Assembly (NCBI RefSeq): GCF_040783535.2
Contig: NZ_JBFONW020000003.1
Span: forward strand, 425,623-489,622
DNA from: Aestuariibius insulae
GTDB taxonomy: Bacteria > Pseudomonadota > Alphaproteobacteria > Rhodobacterales > Rhodobacteraceae
DNA: 64,000 bases
Reading direction: 5' to 3'
A program made the position numbers and the translations under genes. Within the stretch, counting starts at the first letter, position 1. Each line of letters begins with the position of its first letter. Below are positions 34,641 through 43,053 of the stretch, piece after piece. Below the pieces are notes generated by a model. It had not been told where the DNA came from. It saw only the letters and a program-made list of their open reading frames with translations, and ran no database searches.

Positions 34641-34947
34641 CGCAGCGATCTCCTTACGCATCCGCATGCCTTACACGCAAATTCGGACCTTTTGCAGGCG
34701 AAAATCAACCTGCAAAGGGACCGCCTTCATAACATACACCGTTTTTGCTGACATCCGATTAACCCCACCATTCCGCAGTCATCACCCCCGCCTGTGGCAG
34801 CAAGACCCCTTACATCGATATCGATCAAATGGCATAGATGCGGTTGAAACAGCCAGATCGATACCCCAAGTCTGGTGGCTTACGGGGAAAGTCCGACGAC
34901 TGCCGAAACCGGGGTCAGGCCTTTCCTGCGATCAAAAGGATGTCCCT
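34641..34947. other. 307-base divergent region between ATP-grasp gene and lon
   Basis: No gene is supported in this region. It holds the ribosome site of the minus-strand gene and a likely heat-shock promoter for lon (listed separately). Confidence 0.6.
34844..34871 (+). promoter_or_regulatory. RpoH (sigma-32)-type promoter of lon
   Basis: TTGAAA at 34844-34849 and CCCCAAGT at 34864-34871 match the sigma-32 elements CTTGAA and CCCCATNT, with 15 bases between TTGAA and CCCC. It would start transcription about 70 bases before the lon start codon. Lon is heat-induced by RpoH in many proteobacteria. Confidence 0.65.
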
Positions 34948-37356
34948 ATGACACAACCCCTCGCGTCCTCTTACCCGGTGCTGCCGCTCCGGGACATTGT
35001 CGTCTTCCCGCATATGATCGTGCCGCTCTTCGTGGGCCGCGAGAAGTCGGTGAAGGCGCTGGAAGAGGTTATGGCCGATGACAAGCAAATCCTGCTGTCG
35101 TCCCAGATCGATCCCGCCGATGACGACCCGTCGGAAGAGGGGATCTACAAGACCGGCGTTCTGGCCAATGTCCTCCAGCTTCTCAAACTGCCCGACGGCA
35201 CCGTGAAGGTCCTGGTCGAAGGCAAGGGCCGCGTGTCGATCACTGGTTACCTGGAAAACGACGACTTCTTCGAAGCCTCCTGCGAGCCGCTCGAGGAAAC
35301 GCCCGGCGATCCCGCCGCGACCGAGGCGCTCGTCCGCTCTGTCGGCGGTGAGTTCGAACGCTATTCCAAGATCAAGAAGAACATCCCCGAAGAGGCGCTC
35401 GCCGCCGTCGGCGATGCGACCGAACCGGCCAAGCTCGCCGATCTGGTGGCGGGTCATCTCGGCGTCGAAGTCGGCCAGAAGCAAGAGCTGCTCGAGACGC
35501 TTTCCGTCTCCGAACGGCTGGAGCGGATCTATGGCCTGATGCAGGGCGAGATGTCCGTCATGCAGGTCGAGAAGAAGATCAAGACCCGCGTCAAATCCCA
35601 GATGGAGCGGACGCAGCGCGAATACTATCTCAACGAACAGATGAAGGCGATCCAGAAGGAACTGGGCGACGGCGAGGATGGCCAGAACGAGGTCGCCGAG
35701 CTCGAGCAGCGCGTCGAGGACACCAAGCTGTCCAAGGAAGCCCGCGAAAAAGCCGAAGGCGAGATCAAGAAGCTCAAGAATATGAGCCCGATGTCTGCCG
35801 AAGCCACGGTCGTGCGCAACTACCTCGACTGGATGCTGTCGATCCCATGGGGAGTCAAATCGCGCACCAAGAAGGATCTGGGTCATGCCCAGAAGGTCCT
35901 CGATAACGACCATTACGGGCTCGAGAAGGTCAAGGAACGGATCGTCGAATATCTCGCCGTTCAGCAGCGCTCCAAAAAGCTCAAAGGCCCGATTATGTGC
36001 CTCGTCGGCCCTCCAGGCGTCGGTAAGACCTCGCTTGGCAAATCGGTCGCCAAGGCCACGGGGCGCGAGTTTATCCGCATCTCGCTCGGCGGCGTGCGCG
36101 ACGAGAGCGAGATCCGCGGCCACCGCCGGACTTATATCGGCTCCATGCCCGGCAAGATCATCCAGGCGCTGAAAAAAGCCAAGACCACGAACCCGCTCAT
36201 CCTGCTCGATGAAATCGACAAGATGGGTCAGGATTTCCGAGGCGATCCGGCCTCGGCGATGCTCGAGGTGCTCGACCCCGAGCAGAACTCGACCTTCGTC
36301 GATCACTATCTCGAGGTGGAATACGACCTTTCGAACGTGATGTTCCTGACGACGGCGAACTCCTACAACATGCCGGGCCCGCTTCTGGACCGGATGGAGA
36401 TTATTCCGCTCGCCGGCTACACCGAGGACGAGAAGACCGAGATCGCCAAGCAGCACCTGCTGTCCAAGCAGCTCAAGAACCACGGGCTCAAGGACAAGGA
36501 GTTCTCGCTCACCGACGACGCGCTCAAGGAGATGATCCGCGTCTATACCCGCGAGGCGGGCGTGCGGAACCTCGAACGGGAACTGGCCAAGCTGGCGCGG
36601 AAAGCCGTCACCAAAATCGTCAAGAAAGAGGTCGACCACGTCGAGATCACGACCGACAACCTCGACGACTATCTCGGCGTGAAAAAGTACCGCTACGGTC
36701 TGGCAGAGCTTGAGGATCAGATCGGCGTCGTCACGGGGCTTGCCTACACGTCCGTAGGGGGGGAGCTGCTCTCGATCGAGGCGCTACGCCTTCCCGGCAA
36801 AGGCCGCATGAAGACGACGGGGAAACTCGGCGATGTCATGAAGGAAAGCATCGACGCCGCTTCCTCCTACACACGGTCCATCGCGCCCAAGATCGGGGTC
36901 AAACCGCCCCGGATGGAAAATTGGGACATCCACGTCCACGTGCCCGAAGGCGCAACCCCGAAGGACGGCCCATCAGCAGGCCTTGCGATGACCACGGCCA
37001 TCGTCTCGGTCCTGACGCAGATCCCGATCCGCCGCGACATCGCCATGACAGGCGAAGTCACCCTGCGCGGCAACGCGCTGCCGATCGGCGGCCTGAAGGA
37101 GAAGCTTCTCGCGGCTCTGCGCGGCGGCATCAAGACGGTGCTGATCCCGCAGGAGAATGAAAAGGATCTGGCCGAGATCCCGGATAACGTGAAAGAGGGG
37201 CTGACTATCGTCCCCGTCAGCCACGTCTCAGAAGTGCTGGAGCATGCGCTGGTCGAAACGCCGGACGCGATCGACTGGGACGAAGCCGCCGAAGAGGCAG
37301 CAGCGGCCGCCGCCGCTCAGAACGCCGAAGGCGGGGGCGCGGCTGCCCATCACTGA
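34948..37356 (+). CDS. lon: ATP-dependent protease Lon
   Basis: The 802-residue serine-lysine protease degrades misfolded and regulatory proteins. It starts at ATG 34948 (MTQPLASSYPVLPLRDIVVFP), behind AAAGGA. It has the N-terminal substrate domain with coiled coil (VEKKIKTRVKSQMERTQREYYLNEQMKAIQKELG), the AAA+ domain with Walker A GPPGVGKTS near residue 354 and Walker B PLILLDEIDKMG, and the protease domain with Ser676 in PKDGPSAGLAM and Lys719 in GGLKEKLL. The C-terminus ends in an alanine-rich tail. A perfect terminator follows. Confidence 0.97.
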   Translation: MTQPLASSYPVLPLRDIVVFPHMIVPLFVGREKSVKALEEVMADDKQILLSSQIDPADDDPSEEGIYKTGVLANVLQLLKLPDGTVKVLVEGKGRVSITGYLENDDFFEASCEPLEETPGDPAATEALVRSVGGEFERYSKIKKNIPEEALAAVGDATEPAKLADLVAGHLGVEVGQKQELLETLSVSERLERIYGLMQGEMSVMQVEKKIKTRVKSQMERTQREYYLNEQMKAIQKELGDGEDGQNEVAELEQRVEDTKLSKEAREKAEGEIKKLKNMSPMSAEATVVRNYLDWMLSIPWGVKSRTKKDLGHAQKVLDNDHYGLEKVKERIVEYLAVQQRSKKLKGPIMCLVGPPGVGKTSLGKSVAKATGREFIRISLGGVRDESEIRGHRRTYIGSMPGKIIQALKKAKTTNPLILLDEIDKMGQDFRGDPASAMLEVLDPEQNSTFVDHYLEVEYDLSNVMFLTTANSYNMPGPLLDRMEIIPLAGYTEDEKTEIAKQHLLSKQLKNHGLKDKEFSLTDDALKEMIRVYTREAGVRNLERELAKLARKAVTKIVKKEVDHVEITTDNLDDYLGVKKYRYGLAELEDQIGVVTGLAYTSVGGELLSIEALRLPGKGRMKTTGKLGDVMKESIDAASSYTRSIAPKIGVKPPRMENWDIHVHVPEGATPKDGPSAGLAMTTAIVSVLTQIPIRRDIAMTGEVTLRGNALPIGGLKEKLLAALRGGIKTVLIPQENEKDLAEIPDNVKEGLTIVPVSHVSEVLEHALVETPDAIDWDEAAEEAAAAAAAQNAEGGGAAAHH

Positions 37357-37376
37357 TCTCAGTTAAGATAGTCTCA

Positions 37377-37404
37377 AAAGGGCGCCCGTTGCGGCGCCCT
37401 TTTT
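37377..37404 (+). terminator. Terminator of lon
   Basis: AAAGGGCGCC (37377-37386) pairs with GGCGCCCTTT (37393-37402) around CGTTGC, with a T-run at the end. Confidence 0.9.
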
Positions 37405-37632
37405 CGTGGAGAAGGGGTGTCCGCGCTGCGCGTCGTCCGCTTCTTCAAGCTTTTCAACAATGATAGAGCTGGGCTGCAGTTTGTTTCCAATGTTGCGCGC
37501 GGTTTCGTTCCGCACGCTTCGTTAAACGCCCCACCTTCCGCAAAACCACCGACCAAATACCGACGTGATACCGACCGGATACCGAAAGCCCGTTTCGCCC
37601 TCTCCGGCGGCATTAACCTATCGCTCCGAAAC

Positions 37633-38529
37633 CTACTCCCAAGCCGCCAGAAACGCCTTCACAACCTCCGCCGAATTGACCGCCGCGAGGCTCATGAACG
37701 TGCCCATCTCGTTCTCTCCATCGCCCCCTCCGGCCAGATCCGACAAGGACCGGAACGCGATGAACGGCACCTCATTGGCATAGGCGACATGGGCCACGGC
37801 GGCGCTCTCCATATCCAGGACACGCGCCTCGAACGTGTTGAAAACAAAGGATCTATAGTCAGCATTGTCAACAAAGGCCGCCCCAGAAACCCCATTGCCA
37901 CCGACGACGATCTGCGGCGGATCAGACAGGCACGCATTCTCCTCGTTGCAGTCCTCCAGCGTCAGATCCGCCGCGACAGCTTCGGCGACGGCCAGCATGT
38001 CTGCATCCACCTCGAACCAGAACTTGGTTTCAGGCTCATCTGACCGACTGCTCTGGACGGTCTGGTTGCGGGTGAACATCATGTTATAATTGGGAAAATC
38101 CGATCCCATCCAAGGCGGAATGGCAAATCCATCCTCCGTCTCCCGCGCTAAAGTGACATCCAGATACTGCCCCCACTGCGCCGCCACGACGACATCCCCG
38201 ATATTCAGATCCGGATCCACGCCTCCGGCAATTCCTGAGAAAACGATGCCTTCGATCTCGAACCGATCAAGCGCCAGCTGCGTCGTCATCGCCGCGTTGA
38301 CCATTGAAATCCCTGACAAAAACAGAACGACCGGCTGCCCCTCAAGCGTGCCGGTGATGAACCGGTTGCCATTAACGACATGCGCCTCGGCCTCCTCCAG
38401 CCCCTCCTGAAGTGTCAGCCATTCCGGCGCGAAGGCCGACATGACCGCAAGTCGCGGCTCGGGATCGAGCGTATTGGCGAGCGCCGTAACCGGCATAAAA
38501 AGTGCAGCAAAAGCAAGACAGTATCTCAT
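37633..38529 (-). CDS. Secreted phosphorylase/nucleosidase superfamily protein
   Basis: The 298-residue protein starts at ATG 38529 behind AGGGAGA and has a signal peptide (MRYCLAFAALFMPVTALA). The mature part has the nucleoside phosphorylase/MTA-SAH nucleosidase fold: AVMSAFAPEWLTLQ, GIVFSGIAGGVDPDLNIGDVVVA and the nucleoside-binding RVLDMESAAVAHVAYANEVPFIAFRSLSDLAGG, with the typical glutamate. A long insert (MMFTRNQTVQSSRSD to CNEENACLSDPP) carries two cysteines that could form a disulfide. It may salvage extracellular nucleosides; the substrate is unknown. Confidence 0.82.
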   Translation of the reverse strand: MRYCLAFAALFMPVTALANTLDPEPRLAVMSAFAPEWLTLQEGLEEAEAHVVNGNRFITGTLEGQPVVLFLSGISMVNAAMTTQLALDRFEIEGIVFSGIAGGVDPDLNIGDVVVAAQWGQYLDVTLARETEDGFAIPPWMGSDFPNYNMMFTRNQTVQSSRSDEPETKFWFEVDADMLAVAEAVAADLTLEDCNEENACLSDPPQIVVGGNGVSGAAFVDNADYRSFVFNTFEARVLDMESAAVAHVAYANEVPFIAFRSLSDLAGGGDGENEMGTFMSLAAVNSAEVVKAFLAAWE

Positions 38530-38641
38530 ATCAATCTCCCTGTTTTGAAGAGAGGCTGACGTGCCGCATCGCAAGATGTCAATGAAGCTGCACCGCCACT
38601 TGATCCGCATCCCGCAATTGGCTATTCCCGCGCCTCAACAC

Positions 38642-38716
38642 GGGTGATTAGCTCAGTGGTAGAGCGCTTCGTTCACATCGAAGATGTCAGGGGTTCAAAT
38701 CCCTTATCACCCACCA
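38642..38716 (+). tRNA. tRNA-Val (anticodon CAC)
   Basis: The cloverleaf is complete over 75 bases with encoded CCA. The acceptor arms are GGGTGAT and ATCACCC, the anticodon loop is TTCACAT with anticodon CAC, and the T arm is GGGGTTCAAATCCC. A strong terminator follows 7 bases later. Confidence 0.97.
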
Positions 38717-38723
38717 GTTTCCC

Positions 38724-38752
38724 AAGGCGCATCCCCAAAGGATGCGCCTTTT
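38724..38752 (+). terminator. Terminator after tRNA-Val(CAC)
   Basis: AAGGCGCATCC (38724-38734) pairs perfectly with GGATGCGCCTT (38740-38750) around CCAAA, followed by TT. It overlaps the upstream in-frame ATG of the phosphatase gene at 38742, which supports the later start for that gene. Confidence 0.85.
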
Positions 38753-38765
38753 CAATGGGTTGACC

Positions 38766-39341
38766 ATGAGCGATTACCCCGATCTTTGGCTCTTGCGACA
38801 CGGAGAGACCGTCTGGAACCGCGAAGGCCGGATGCAGGGCAGCCTCAACTCACCGCTCACCGAAAAGGGCGAGGCCCAGGCCCGCCGCCAAGGCGAGATC
38901 CTCGCCCAATGCGACCTCACCAAAGCGCGCGCCTTCTCCAGCCCATCGGGCCGCGCCGTCCAGACCGCCGCACTTGCCGTCGCTCCGCTTCTGCCCGAGA
39001 TTCACACCGATGCCCGTCTCAAGGAGCTTGGCGTCGGGGAAAATGAGGGACAGCTCGTCCCCGACATGCATTCGGCCTTTTCCGCCGCATATCCTTCAGA
39101 TCATTGGGTAAAAATCTATGACAGCGTGCCCGGAGGAGAGGGGCTCACCTCCCTCAAGGCACGATGCCGCGCCTTTCTGCACGACCTTCAGACCCCCACC
39201 GTCATCGTCTGCCACGGCATCACATCGCTGATGATCCGCTCCCTCGCGCTGGAGATCCCGCTCGCCAAAGTGCCGCGCGGAGCGACCAGCCAAGGCATCG
39301 TTCATCATGTCACAAACCGCTGCGTCACAGAGCTCGACTGA
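38766..39341 (+). CDS. Histidine phosphatase (phosphoglycerate mutase-like) family protein
   Basis: The 191-residue protein has the RHG motif (LWLLRHGETVWNREGRMQG) with the catalytic histidine near residue 13, FSSPSGRAVQTAAL, the acid LKELGVGENEG and the second histidine in TVIVCHGITSLMIR. It is a small cofactor-independent phosphatase of uncertain substrate. ATG 38766 is chosen because the earlier in-frame ATG 38742 lies inside the tRNA terminator. It sits between two tRNA-Val genes. Confidence 0.9.
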   Translation: MSDYPDLWLLRHGETVWNREGRMQGSLNSPLTEKGEAQARRQGEILAQCDLTKARAFSSPSGRAVQTAALAVAPLLPEIHTDARLKELGVGENEGQLVPDMHSAFSAAYPSDHWVKIYDSVPGGEGLTSLKARCRAFLHDLQTPTVIVCHGITSLMIRSLALEIPLAKVPRGATSQGIVHHVTNRCVTELD

Positions 39342-39383
39342 CGCTTGCTCCTGCCTCTTGCGCAAGGTAGGACAGCGTCTGGA

Positions 39384-39459
<76 letters not shown>

Positions 39460-39522
39460 TGAAATCAAAGACTTAGCTGGATTTTGCGAAGTGTTTCCCG
39501 GTTCAGTGAACTGGTTCTCCCT

Positions 39523-40533
39523 TTAAGCGGTCCTTATTCTGGTGAAATCCAGGACGTCTGCAGCATCCTGCATGTGGCCTGGGAGGTAGCGTCCGTAGAC
39601 TTTGAACGTTGTGGCGGTGTTGGAATGACCAAGCATCTGCGAGACCTTCGTCATGTTGACGCCTTCCGAAAGCATCGTGACAGCCGCTGTATGGCGAATG
39701 TCGTGGATTCGGATATGGCCGATGCCTGATCGCGCTACAGCACCTTGGAAGCCGGAGCGGATCGACTTTATTGGACCACCGGCATATTCGACCACATAGT
39801 CACTTAAAGCGGCGTCCTGCGCGGAGGACAGAGCGGCGCGGACCATTGCGTTCATGGGCACGTTCGCGCGTCCCTTGCGCGTCACAGTGTCGGGTAAGCG
39901 CAAATTAATGTTGTTCCCCTCGAAGCTGACGCGATCCCAAGTCAGATCCAGCAGGGACCCGATACGCGCCGCGGTTCCGAGCATAAGGATAATCGCCAAC
40001 CGGATGTGGGGCTCGAAGGCTCCATCGATTAGGGCGGCCGCTTCACCACGAGACAAGATTCGCTTGTCGGATTCGGGCTTGCTTGGCCGGAAGATGTGGG
40101 TCGCACGATCGATCATCCGCACTTTTTCGGCCCATTTGAGGGCCGATTGCAGATGTCCCAGCTCGGTGTGGACAGTTCCTATGCTTTTTCCCTCGGTGAT
40201 GCGCATGTCCGCATAGGCGCGGCAGTGGGAGCGCTCTATTAGGTCAGAGCGTAATGCGCCGAAGTGCGGGAGGATCGCCTTTCCAGTCCAACCCATCGTG
40301 ATCGCTGTCGGCTTGTCGCCGAGATCCTCCCGGTATGCGTTCCAGATCTCCGACACAATTGGGGCTGACTTGCGTGCGACGAACGTCTCTCGGCGATAGA
40401 CCTCTATTGCCTCCGCTTCGGCCTCACGGACGGTGCCAGCTTTAAGCTGATGGCGTCGTCTCTTTCCGGAATCCGCATCATCCCAGTAGACGCAGAAGCC
40501 GCCTCTGAGGCGCCCAAGACTGATATCTGGCAT
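39523..40533 (-). CDS. int: Tyrosine-type phage integrase
   Basis: The 336-residue recombinase has an N-terminal arm-binding region (MPDISLGRLRGGFCVYW), a core-binding domain and the catalytic domain. Active-site residues are visible: arginine in LGTAARIGSLLDLTW, the HxxR box in RIHDIRHTAAVTML, histidine in QMLGHSNTATT, and the nucleophile in FKVYGRYLPGH (Tyr313). It points toward the tRNA-Val, as expected for a left-end integrase. Its first 131 bases overlap the end of the excisionase-like gene in another frame. Confidence 0.95.
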   Translation of the reverse strand: MPDISLGRLRGGFCVYWDDADSGKRRRHQLKAGTVREAEAEAIEVYRRETFVARKSAPIVSEIWNAYREDLGDKPTAITMGWTGKAILPHFGALRSDLIERSHCRAYADMRITEGKSIGTVHTELGHLQSALKWAEKVRMIDRATHIFRPSKPESDKRILSRGEAAALIDGAFEPHIRLAIILMLGTAARIGSLLDLTWDRVSFEGNNINLRLPDTVTRKGRANVPMNAMVRAALSSAQDAALSDYVVEYAGGPIKSIRSGFQGAVARSGIGHIRIHDIRHTAAVTMLSEGVNMTKVSQMLGHSNTATTFKVYGRYLPGHMQDAADVLDFTRIRTA

Positions 40534-40691
40534 TCGTGCTCCTCTACGGCATCGATCGGTATCCGGATCATGCGGCCAACACGAAATCCGCGCAACTCAC
40601 CCCGCTTTACCATCTGCCGGATTGTTTCGGCCGAGCATTGCCAGCGGTCCGCTAGCGTCTCGGGCGTCAATGGACGTTCGGAGGCAGCCAT
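40403..40691 (-). CDS. xis: Excisionase-like helix-turn-helix protein
   Basis: The 95-residue protein has the small helix-turn-helix typical of excisionases and MerR-like adaptors: LTPETLADRWQCSAETIRQMVKRGELRGFRVGRMIRIPIDAVEEHE. Only about the first 60 residues are conserved in this family; the remaining 35 extend over the integrase start in another frame. It probably controls the direction of site-specific recombination. The stop is near 40404. Confidence 0.75.
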
Positions 40692-40703
40692 CGGTCCCAG
40701 ATC

Positions 40704-40943
40704 TCAGATGCGCGTTTCGTCAGCTTCGACGATCCGCCATGAGCGCGGATGATTATCGATGACGTCGGCATTGCGCAGCTCGCAGACCACGTAGGTCTGC
40801 ATGTTCGTGGCACGGGTTACCTTCGCCGCCTGAGCCGCCAGCATACAGTCGTGAAGGCTTGGCATCGCGCTGACTTCTTTTTCGGCGCAGCCCCCTTCGA
40901 CTGTCAGTCCCGCACAAAGAACGAGAGTCCAGATGAATTCCAT
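40704..40943 (-). CDS. Small hypothetical phage protein with N-terminal hydrophobic segment
   Basis: This 79-residue protein has a very strong ribosome site (ATAGGAGGAAGATT). The start MEFIWTLVLCAGLTVEGGCAEKE resembles a signal or lipoprotein-type peptide, followed by SMLHDCMLAAQAAKV-like sequence and TYVVCELRNADVI. Three cysteines remain after the N-terminus. It could be exported. No family is recognised. It lies directly upstream of the excisionase-like gene on the same strand. Confidence 0.65.
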   Translation of the reverse strand: MEFIWTLVLCAGLTVEGGCAEKEVSAMPSLHDCMLAAQAAKVTRATNMQTYVVCELRNADVIDNHPRSWRIVEADETRI

Positions 40944-41108
40944 AATCTTCCTCCTATCAAATGAAATTGAAACCGTTGACCTTCGACTAACAAACCAACA
41001 ACAGCGGCGACCCTTCTCGCCTCAGGTTGCAGGTGCAATTGTGCCTCTCCACTTTGACGAGATCTAGGCTGATCGCCTCAATACCGATCTGAAAGGCAAC
41101 TAGATCGA

Positions 41109-41498
41109 TCATTGATGGAACTCCGCGATCCTCGCGCGTTCGGCCTGGTCTTCGTGACGTGCCAACGTCATCAGCCGGCCGAGGATGGAGGAGACATTGC
41201 GATCAAGAGCGTCTGCGATCGCCGTAAGGGTGGCGCCTTGAGTACGCATGTTAATCAGCCGCCGGTCGTCCGCTTCGCTAAAGCGCCGGATTACGTGATT
41301 GCCACGTCTCACGACCATCGGACCCCTTACCGCGATCCTGTATGGTGACGGTGGCTCGGCTCCGAGGCGCAGGCAATGATATCGAACGGAGGCGCGCGGC
41401 ATCCCGAGTTGCTTGCCGATGGCCGCGTAGGTCATACCTTCCTCCCGCAGATCGACAGCTTTCTTGATCATGGAATCGGGGTATCTAGAGCTCGCCAT
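41109..41498 (-). CDS. Phage helix-turn-helix protein, GcrA/resolvase-like
   Basis: The 129-residue protein shows two helix-turn-helix-like segments: MIKKAVDLREEGMTYAAIGKQLGMPRASVRYHCLRLG near the N-terminus and RRFSEADDRRLINMRTQGATLTAIADALDRNVSSILGRLMTLARHE near the C-terminus. The second resembles the SANT/GcrA-like pattern. It probably binds DNA and may regulate phage or host genes. Its ATG directly follows the stop of the upstream zinc-finger gene, so both are in one leftward operon. Confidence 0.7.
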   Translation of the reverse strand: MASSRYPDSMIKKAVDLREEGMTYAAIGKQLGMPRASVRYHCLRLGAEPPSPYRIAVRGPMVVRRGNHVIRRFSEADDRRLINMRTQGATLTAIADALDRNVSSILGRLMTLARHEDQAERARIAEFHQ

Positions 41499-41876
41499 TC
41501 AACGCCCCTTCGCTTGACGTCGGGCGGTGTTAAGACGGCTCAGCGCCTCATCGGTCATGTCACGAACCTGATTCATGGCGACCGGGTAGGACGGCCCTGC
41601 GGGCTTTCCTGATCTGGGCCGCTGAGCTCTTGTGATCAGAAGCCAAGGTGCGATCCGTTTGCCAAAGGCGGCAATGAACGAGGTCCAGTCCTTTTGGCAC
41701 TGGCTGGAACAATAGCGCGCTTTGCCATCAGGTAGCTGTCCGCCACACCAATTGCAGAGCGCCTCACTGAGCGGTGGAGGGGTGCGCGGCTCCGCTCGGT
41801 ACGGAGCGACCCTAACCCCGGTCAGCGAGGCGCTCCGGAGGGGGGTGTTACGACCCCTGCGTGCCTGAACGGTCAC
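41499..41876 (-). CDS. Small phage protein with Cys4 zinc-finger-like motif
   Basis: The start is taken as GTG 41876, which overlaps the stop of the upstream Lar-like gene (GTGA); upstream sequence in the same frame is not needed. The 125-residue product has a zinc-binding pattern, CNWCGGQLPDGKARYCSSQCQKDW, near residues 41-64, like short phage and HNH-associated zinc ribbons. The N-terminus is basic. No catalytic HNH residues are seen. Function unknown. Confidence 0.65.
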   Translation of the reverse strand: MTVQARRGRNTPLRSASLTGVRVAPYRAEPRTPPPLSEALCNWCGGQLPDGKARYCSSQCQKDWTSFIAAFGKRIAPWLLITRAQRPRSGKPAGPSYPVAMNQVRDMTDEALSRLNTARRQAKGR

Positions 41877-42325
41877 CAGAGCACCCCCTGGGCGGCGATA
41901 AACGCGAGCAGCCCTGTTGCGAAGGCGCAGATCACCAGCAGTATCAATTCGATATCTGTCCGACCCACAAACCAATCGCGCATCTGCATCCATGGCGACC
42001 GACTGCAGATAATCGCCCTGCGGTCTGCCAATCTGGCCGCGTGGGACGGACCCCACTTCGCGTCTTGCATCTCCTCGGCGTGGATCTGGAAATCATCGAT
42101 GACCGTCGGCAATTGAGATCTGGCACCCCCAACCCCGCCAAATGCCATCTGGACGAACCTGCGGTTCCATAGGTCCGCGATATCTCGACCCTCGCGATGT
42201 CGTGGCCCGCTTGCGCCGCAGGTCTTGCATCCGACCTGCTCAAATCCAAACATCCGATACATCTGAGGCGGCATGATCAAATCACGCGATCCACACCACG
42301 GGCACGGCAATAAACCCGTCGTCAT
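41873..42325 (-). CDS. Lar-like restriction alleviation protein with C-terminal membrane helix
   Basis: The 150-residue protein starts at ATG 42325 behind AAGGACG. The N-terminus has the Lar-type zinc ribbon LLPCPWCGSRDLIMPP, then VGCKTCGASGPRHREGRDIADLWNRR. Lar proteins of lambdoid prophages reduce type I restriction. Unlike typical Lar of 60-70 residues, this one continues for 90 more residues and ends with a membrane segment (ELILLVICAFATGLLAFIAAQG). The role of a membrane-attached Lar-like protein is unknown. Confidence 0.65.
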   Translation of the reverse strand: MTTGLLPCPWCGSRDLIMPPQMYRMFGFEQVGCKTCGASGPRHREGRDIADLWNRRFVQMAFGGVGGARSQLPTVIDDFQIHAEEMQDAKWGPSHAARLADRRAIICSRSPWMQMRDWFVGRTDIELILLVICAFATGLLAFIAAQGVLW

Positions 42326-42392
42326 ACCACGTCCTTCGAGAGGCTGGTTTTCGCGATGCGGGTCCGAGTTGGGCATGGATTCCAAACCCATC

Positions 42393-42608
42393 TCAGGACA
42401 CCACGTGAATGCGCCGGTCCAGCTTACGACGGTCGCGCGCATCAGCATTGAGCCGGGTCATGTTCACCCGCTTGCCTCGAGCAGACATGAGGCTGGCCCA
42501 TGCAAGTGTCCGAAGCTGATAGTTGCGTCGGTCGACGTCAGGATTGCTGGCCACAGCGCGGGCGCCAAGCGTCTCTACCGCGCATGAGATATGGACGAAC
42601 GACCTCAT
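42393..42608 (-). CDS. Small basic hypothetical phage protein
   Basis: The 71-residue protein starts at ATG 42608, overlapping the stop of the upstream gene (ATGA). The C-terminal half is basic (RGKRVNMTRLNADARDRRKLDRRIHVV). No family is recognised. It belongs to the leftward early operon under the two left operators. The tight overlap is the main support for it. Confidence 0.5.
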   Translation of the reverse strand: MRSFVHISCAVETLGARAVASNPDVDRRNYQLRTLAWASLMSARGKRVNMTRLNADARDRRKLDRRIHVVS

Positions 42609-42799
42609 GCTTGGCACCCGGGAGCATGCTGCGCCGGAGGCGGGGGCGGCAGCATCGGAATTGGCGGCGTGCCGTCATCGTCCCATTCGGATGCAATTTT
42701 GTAGACAATTGAGATTGGCTGGCCGCTCGATCTTGAGAGATAAGCCGCGCGTGTCTCCCAACCAAATTTCTCCCATTCCTCAAAATTCGGTATTCCCAT
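42605..42799 (-). CDS. First small gene of the leftward phage operon
   Basis: The 64-residue protein starts MGIPNFEEWEKFGWETRAA and ends in a proline-rich PPIPMLPPPPPAQHAPG tail. It is the first gene after the left operator pair at 42838-42887. An ATG four bases upstream opens another frame with less plausible sequence. No family is recognised. Confidence 0.5.
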   Translation of the reverse strand: MGIPNFEEWEKFGWETRAAYLSRSSGQPISIVYKIASEWDDDGTPPIPMLPPPPPAQHAPGCQA

Positions 42800-42837
42800 G
42801 GCATAGACTCACTTCATCGCTTGCATCTTCACGACAC

Positions 42838-42852
42838 TTTCGAATATCGAAA
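42838..42852. promoter_or_regulatory. Phage operator copy OL-a
   Basis: The palindrome TTTCGAATATCGAAA lies upstream of the leftward operon. Its centre is 35 bases from the second copy. Confidence 0.75.
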
Positions 42853-42872
42853 CATAAGATGCAACCCAAAAC

Positions 42873-42887
42873 TTTCGAATATCGAAA
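42873..42887. promoter_or_regulatory. Phage operator copy OL-b
   Basis: The sequence TTTCGAATATCGAAA is identical to the neighbouring OL-a copy. Confidence 0.75.
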
Positions 42888-43053
42888 ATTGGTCTGGAAG
42901 AGCGCGCTTGTGAACGAGAAGCTAGTCACCAACTATAGATTGAGGGGAGTGGCGATCGATGCAGTCTCATTGCTGGAGACGCAGAGATGACAATGGAAGA
43001 ATTTCCCGCACGAACGTGGAGAGTAAGCCGACGATTGAAATTAGAATTGTTTG

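Noticed and set aside
34534..34947. Longer lon start
   Set aside because: The added residues do not resemble Lon, overlap the divergent gene and lie before the heat-shock-like promoter.
38742..38765. Earlier phosphatase start
   Set aside because: It lies inside the terminator hairpin of tRNA-Val(CAC).
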